A stretch of DNA of 36,391 nt, taken from Streptomyces africanus. Lineage in GTDB: Bacteria > Actinomycetota > Actinomycetes > Streptomycetales > Streptomycetaceae. The notes under the pieces were generated by a model. That model saw only the letters and a list, made by a program, of their open reading frames with translations. It ran no database searches and was not told where the DNA came from. Where the stretch lies: assembly GCF_002150735.1 (NCBI RefSeq), contig NZ_MUKA01000014.1, positions 1-36,391 on the forward strand, read 5' to 3'. The first letter of the stretch is position 1; every line of letters begins with the position of its first letter. Positions 32,540 to 36,391 of this stretch are shown in pieces. A program made the position numbers and the translations under genes.

Positions 32540-33812
32540 GCTGACGGTGCCCGAGCTGCTGGAGCTCGACCGGCGGCATGTGTGGCATCCGTACGGCCCG
32601 ATGCCCGGCAGGCAAGAACCGCTCGTCGTGGAGTCGGCGAGCGGGGTCCGGCTGCGGCTCGCCGACGGCTCGGGAGAGCTGGTCGACGGCATGGCGTCCT
32701 GGTGGTCGGCGATCCACGGCTACAACCACCCGGTGCTGAACGAGGCGGCGCGCGGGCAACTGGAGCGGATGAGCCATGTGATGTTCGGCGGACTCACCCA
32801 CGAGCCCGCCGTACGACTGGCGAAGCTCCTTGTCGACATGTCGCCCGAGGGCCTGGAGCATGTGTTCCTGGCCGACTCCGGGTCCGTGTCGGTCGAGGTC
32901 GCGGTCAAGATGTGCCTCCAGTACTGGCGCTCGCTGGGCCGCCCCCGCAAACAGCGGCTGCTGACCTGGCGCGGCGGCTACCACGGCGACACCTGGCAGC
33001 CGATGTCGGTGTGCGATCCCGAGGGCGGGATGCACGAGCTGTGGACCGGGGTGCTGCCGCGTCAGGTGTTCGTCGGTCCGCCTCCGCCCGCGTACGAGGA
33101 GTCGTACGCCGAGCAGTTGCGCGCGGCGATCGAGCGGCATGCCGACGAGCTGGCCGCGGTGATCGTGGAGCCGGTGGTGCAGGGCGCGGGCGGGATGCGG
33201 TTCCACTCCCCCGCCTATCTGCGGGTGCTGCGCGAGGCGTGCGACGCGCACGACGTCCTGCTGGTGTTCGACGAGATCGCGACCGGCTTCGGCCGTACGG
33301 GCGCGCTGTTCGCGGCGGAGCACGCGGCCGTGACGCCGGACGTGATGTGCGTGGGCAAGGCCCTGACCGGCGGGTATCTGACCATGGCGGCGACGCTGTG
33401 CACCCCGCGGGTGGCCGACGGCATCGCGCGCGGCGAGGTGCCGGTGCTCGCCCACGGGCCGACCTTCATGGGCAATCCCCTGGCGGCGGCCGTGGCCTGC
33501 GCCTCGATCGACCTGCTGCTCGGCCAGGACTGGCGCACGGAGGTCAAGCGGATCGAGACGGGACTGCGGGACGGGCTGTCGGCGGCCTCGGAGCTGCCGG
33601 GCGTGCGGGACGTGCGGGTCCTCGGCGCCATCGGGGTCGTCCAGCTCGACCACGAGGTGGACATGAAGGCGGCCACGGAGGCTGCCGTACGCGAGGGCGT
33701 GTGGCTGCGGCCGTTCCGCGATCTGATCTACACGATGCCGCCGTACGTCACGGGCGACGCGGACGTGGCGCGCATCGCGCGGGCGGTGTGCGCGGCGGCG
33801 CGGGAGGGATGA
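32532..33812 (+). CDS. bioA: Adenosylmethionine-8-amino-7-oxononanoate aminotransferase
   Basis: This 426-residue PLP enzyme makes 7,8-diaminopelargonate using SAM as amino donor. Diagnostic segments are [10 protein letters not shown] (15-24), [14 protein letters not shown] (54-67; Trp and Tyr of the SAM/KAPA pocket), GGYHGDTW (148-155), Asp247 in [13 protein letters not shown] and Schiff-base Lys276 in VGKALTGGY. It overlaps bioB by eight bases and is followed by bioD after one base, so bioB, bioA and bioD are translated as a coupled unit. Confidence 0.96.
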   Translation: MPELTVPELLELDRRHVWHPYGPMPGRQEPLVVESASGVRLRLADGSGELVDGMASWWSAIHGYNHPVLNEAARGQLERMSHVMFGGLTHEPAVRLAKLLVDMSPEGLEHVFLADSGSVSVEVAVKMCLQYWRSLGRPRKQRLLTWRGGYHGDTWQPMSVCDPEGGMHELWTGVLPRQVFVGPPPPAYEESYAEQLRAAIERHADELAAVIVEPVVQGAGGMRFHSPAYLRVLREACDAHDVLLVFDEIATGFGRTGALFAAEHAAVTPDVMCVGKALTGGYLTMAATLCTPRVADGIARGEVPVLAHGPTFMGNPLAAAVACASIDLLLGQDWRTEVKRIETGLRDGLSAASELPGVRDVRVLGAIGVVQLDHEVDMKAATEAAVREGVWLRPFRDLIYTMPPYVTGDADVARIARAVCAAAREG

Positions 33813-33813
33813 C

Positions 33814-34539
33814 ATGCCGGTACTGGTGATCACGGGCACGGGCACGGAGGTCGGCAAGACGGTCGTGACCGCCGCGGTGGCCGCGACGGCGCTGGCGGCC
33901 GGCCGTTCGGTGGCCGTGCTGAAGGCGGCCCAGACGGGCGTACGGCCGGACGAGCCCGGGGACGCCGCCGAGGTCGCGCGGCTCGCGGGTGCCGTGACGA
34001 CGGCGGAACTCGCCCGCTATCCCGAACCGTTGGCGCCCGCCACGGCCGCCCGCCGGGCCGGTCGCGCCCCCGTGCACCCGCGGGAGGTCGCGGAGGCCGC
34101 CGCCAAGCTGGCCACCGAGCACGACCTGGTGCTGGTCGAGGGCGCGGGCGGACTGCTCGTACGGTTCGACCCGGCCGGCGGCACCCTCGCGGACGCGGCC
34201 CGGCTGCTGTCGGCGCCGGTGCTGGTCGTGGCGTCGGCGGGGCTCGGCACGCTGAACACGACGGAGCTGACGACGCGTGAACTGCGCACCCGGGGGCTGG
34301 ACCCGGCGGGGATCGTGATCGGGAGCTGGCCCGGCGCGCCGGACCTCGCCTCGCGCTGCAATCTCGCGGACCTGCCGGACGTGGCCGGGGCGCCACTGCT
34401 GGGCTCCGTTCCCGCCGGGTCGGGGGCCCTTGCCCCCGCCGCCTTCCGGGCGGCCGCGCCGCACTGGCTGGCGCCGCGCCTGGACGGTACGTGGGACGCG
34501 GAGGCGTTCCAGGTGCGTCAGGCGCCCCCGGCGTTCTGA
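33814..34539 (+). CDS. bioD: Dethiobiotin synthetase
   Basis: This 241-residue ATP-dependent carboxylase closes the ureido ring of dethiobiotin. The P-loop is [10 protein letters not shown] (7-16), the substrate lysine and Thr lie in VLKAAQTGV, and [13 protein letters not shown] is the switch region. GGAGGG sits five bases before the ATG at 33814, inside the end of bioA. It completes the steps from KAPA to biotin; no bioC, bioH or bioI gene for the pimeloyl precursor is present in the window. Confidence 0.96.
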   Translation: MPVLVITGTGTEVGKTVVTAAVAATALAAGRSVAVLKAAQTGVRPDEPGDAAEVARLAGAVTTAELARYPEPLAPATAARRAGRAPVHPREVAEAAAKLATEHDLVLVEGAGGLLVRFDPAGGTLADAARLLSAPVLVVASAGLGTLNTTELTTRELRTRGLDPAGIVIGSWPGAPDLASRCNLADLPDVAGAPLLGSVPAGSGALAPAAFRAAAPHWLAPRLDGTWDAEAFQVRQAPPAF

Positions 34540-34623
34540 GCGGTGCGGCGGGCGCGCGGTGAAACCGGCGCGGACGTGATCGCGTGTTGGACTACGTACG
34601 TGATCACCTCCGAAGGGAACACC

Positions 34624-35523
34624 GTGCACACCACACACCCACGCCCGTCCCGCCGCACGGCCCTCGTGCTGGGCGCCGCCGCCGCTCTCTCGCTGGGCGG
34701 CGGCACGGCCCACGCCTTACCCGGCACGGGCGGCATCACCGCACGGCTGAGGGAACTGGAGCGGGAGCACACCGCCCGGCTGGGCGTGTACGCCCGCAAT
34801 CTGCGCACCGGCCGGACGGTGGCGTACCGGGCCGACGAACTCTTCCCGATGGCCTCGGTGTTCAAGACGCTCGCCGCCGCGGCAGTCCTGCGCGACCTCG
34901 ACCGCGACGGCGAGTTCCTGGCCCGGCGCGTCCACTACACACAGGAGTACGTGACGAAGTCGGGCTACTCCCCCATCACCGAGGACAACGTCGCGACCGG
35001 CATGACCGTCGGCGAACTGTGCGACGCCACCATCCGCTTCAGCGACAACGCCGCGGGCAACCTGCTGCTGAAGGAGCTGGGCGGACCGACCGCCATCACG
35101 CGCTTCGCCCGCTCGGTCGGTGACGCCGTCACTCGGCTCGACCGGTGGGAACCCGAGCTCAACTCCGCGGAGCCCTGGCGCGTGACCGACACGACGTCTC
35201 CGCGCGCCATCGGCCTGACCTACGCCCGTCTCGTGCTCGGCAACGCGCTGGAGCCCCGGGACCGGGCACGGCTCACGGACTGGCTGCTGCGGAACACCAC
35301 GAGCGACGAGAGGTTCCGCAAGGGCCTGCCCGCCGACTGGCTCGTCGCCGACAAGACGGGCGGCGGACGGTACGGCGGCTCCAACGACGTGGGCCTCACC
35401 TGGCCGCCGGACGGCGCCCCGATCGTGCTGTCCGTTCTGACGACCCAGCCCGAGGAGGACGCCCCGGCCGACGACGCGCTGGTGGCGAAGACGGCCGCGG
35501 TGCTGGCGGCGGAACTCGGCTAG
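34624..35523 (+). CDS. Class A beta-lactamase, Tat-exported
   Basis: This 299-residue serine beta-lactamase has a complete active site: SVFK (Ser78, Lys81), SDN (140-142), EPELN (Glu176 and Asn180, the Glu166/Asn170 equivalents) and KTG (244-246). The N-terminus SRRTALVLGAAAALSLG is a Tat signal with cleavage likely after TAHA (residue 31). The GTG at 34624 has AAGGGA upstream and keeps the signal a normal length; the open frame extends 27 codons further without support. Codon 32 is TTA (34717-34719), so expression should depend on bldA. No BlaR/BlaI-type regulator is adjacent. Confidence 0.93.
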   Translation: MHTTHPRPSRRTALVLGAAAALSLGGGTAHALPGTGGITARLRELEREHTARLGVYARNLRTGRTVAYRADELFPMASVFKTLAAAAVLRDLDRDGEFLARRVHYTQEYVTKSGYSPITEDNVATGMTVGELCDATIRFSDNAAGNLLLKELGGPTAITRFARSVGDAVTRLDRWEPELNSAEPWRVTDTTSPRAIGLTYARLVLGNALEPRDRARLTDWLLRNTTSDERFRKGLPADWLVADKTGGGRYGGSNDVGLTWPPDGAPIVLSVLTTQPEEDAPADDALVAKTAAVLAAELG

Positions 35524-35685
35524 GCAGCTGCGGGTGAGGGGCGGACGGTCGTGGGACGCCTGGCCGTGCAGGAGCTGACGCCCGCGCGGCGGCCCGTGTT
35601 CGACAACGCCCTGAGCGCGGCAGGGGTGCGCCGGGCTCGTCCGGGGGACAATCCCGGTACGGCCCGCCTCGCCAGGGAGGTCTCC

Positions 35686-36369
35686 ATGCCGCTCCGGTCC
35701 GCCCGCTCCGGCACGGTGTCACGGGATGCCGTGCACCATCCGCTGTTCGCCCGTTTCTACGCCCGGATCAGTGTCACCGCCGAGACGCGGATGGGCATGG
35801 GCGCAGTGCGCGAGAGGCTGCTCGGCGGGCTGTCCGGGCGGGTGATCGAGATCGGCGCGGGCAACGGGCTGAACTTCGCGCACTACCCGGGCACCGTCTC
35901 GGAGGTCGTGGCCATCGAGCCGGAGCGGCGGCTGCGGCAGCTGGCCGTGGAGGCCGCCCTGCGGGCGGAGGTGCCGGTGGACGTGGTGCCCGGTGCGGCC
36001 GAGGCGCTGCCGGTGAAGAGCGAGGGCTTCGACGCGGCGGTGGTGTCGCTGGTGCTGTGCAGTGTGCGGGACGTGCCCCGGGCGCTCGGGGAGCTCCGGC
36101 GGGTGCTGCGGCCGGGCGGTGAGGTGCGGTTCTTCGAGCACGGCCGGGGCGGCGGCCGGGTGATGACCTTCAGCCAGCGCGCCCTGGACCGGACGGTGTG
36201 GCCGGTGCTGAACGGGGGCTGCCACCTGGCCCGGGAGCCCGTGCGGGCGCTGCGGGAGGCCGGGTTCGAGCTCGGCCCCTACCGGCAGGTGATGATGCCG
36301 GAGGAGGGGCCGACGCTGCCCACCTCGTTCTGCGTGCTGGGCACGGCGTGCCGCCCGGTCACCAGCTAG
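35686..36369 (+). CDS. Class I SAM-dependent methyltransferase
   Basis: This 227-residue protein has the Methyltransf_11-type fold: motif I VIEIGAGNGLNFAHYP (53-68), acidic end of strand 2 in VAIEPE, VPGAAEALPV, and motif IV-like FDAAVVSLVLCSVRD followed by ALGELRRVLRPGGEVRFFEH. The late region GGCHLAREPVRALREAGFEL matches the actinobacterial relatives of Mettl7-type and phospholipid methyltransferases, but the substrate cannot be assigned. AGGGAGG (35674-35680) supports the ATG at 35686. It stands alone 162 bases after the beta-lactamase gene. Confidence 0.88.
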   Translation: MPLRSARSGTVSRDAVHHPLFARFYARISVTAETRMGMGAVRERLLGGLSGRVIEIGAGNGLNFAHYPGTVSEVVAIEPERRLRQLAVEAALRAEVPVDVVPGAAEALPVKSEGFDAAVVSLVLCSVRDVPRALGELRRVLRPGGEVRFFEHGRGGGRVMTFSQRALDRTVWPVLNGGCHLAREPVRALREAGFELGPYRQVMMPEEGPTLPTSFCVLGTACRPVTS

Positions 36370-36391
36370 TTGTGCTGTTCGGAGAGGTTGG

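Overview
This is a high-GC actinobacterial chromosome segment, almost certainly Streptomyces. It has strong third-position G/C bias, GTG and TTG starts, only two TTA codons in coding sequence, a WhiJ/AbaA-type gene cluster, SpoIIE-type phosphatases and a c-di-AMP leader before an NlpC/P60 hydrolase. From memory the gene order resembles the SCO12xx neighbourhood of S. coelicolor, but no database was searched. I count about 40 protein genes. I see no tRNA, rRNA, insertion sequence, prophage or CRISPR array.

Layout. 0-5.5 kb: peptide deformylase; the murT-gatD pair that amidates lipid II; a 6-phosphofructokinase with a strong terminator; a CtaG-like cytochrome oxidase assembly protein; and a 59-residue membrane protein. 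5.5-9.6 kb (minus strand): four tightly packed genes in which a LytTR response regulator, a DUF485 protein, a sodium:monocarboxylate-type symporter and a LytS-type histidine kinase form one sensing and uptake unit. 9.7-12.4 kb: an Lrp/AsnC regulator, a guanidine-modifying hydrolase (usually annotated as dimethylargininase, possibly an ArgZ-like arginine dihydrolase) and ornithine aminotransferase, forming an arginine-to-glutamate module. 12.5-16.3 kb: two PAS/SpoIIE phosphatases, the first with a C-terminal RsbW-like kinase domain. 16.3-18.9 kb: an RpiB-like isomerase with a divergent active site, a TTG-start acyltransferase and an NAD-dependent epimerase.

18.9-23.4 kb (minus strand): the urease operon ureABCFGD, without ureE and with a GlnR-like box upstream. 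23.5-24.9 kb: an orphan Phd/YefM antitoxin diverges from a ClpP-like gene whose catalytic serine is replaced by alanine, followed by a small unknown gene. 25.2-25.9 kb: a ydaO-type c-di-AMP riboswitch and its NlpC/P60 hydrolase. 26-28.2 kb: a DUF6328-like membrane protein, a LysE/RhtB exporter and a divergent LysR regulator. 28.2-30 kb: an AbaA/WhiJ-type cluster of anti-sigma-like ATPase, XRE regulator with a TTA codon, and DUF397 protein. 30.1-34.5 kb: biotin genes, bioF divergent from bioBAD. 34.6-36.4 kb: a Tat-exported class A beta-lactamase with a TTA codon, and a SAM methyltransferase.

Most of the window is core metabolism and envelope biology. The most notable items are the candidate arginine dihydrolase next to rocD, the serine-less ClpP paralogue facing an orphan antitoxin, the c-di-AMP leader that ends at the ribosome binding site, the divergent RpiB-like protein, and the kinase-symporter-regulator operon.
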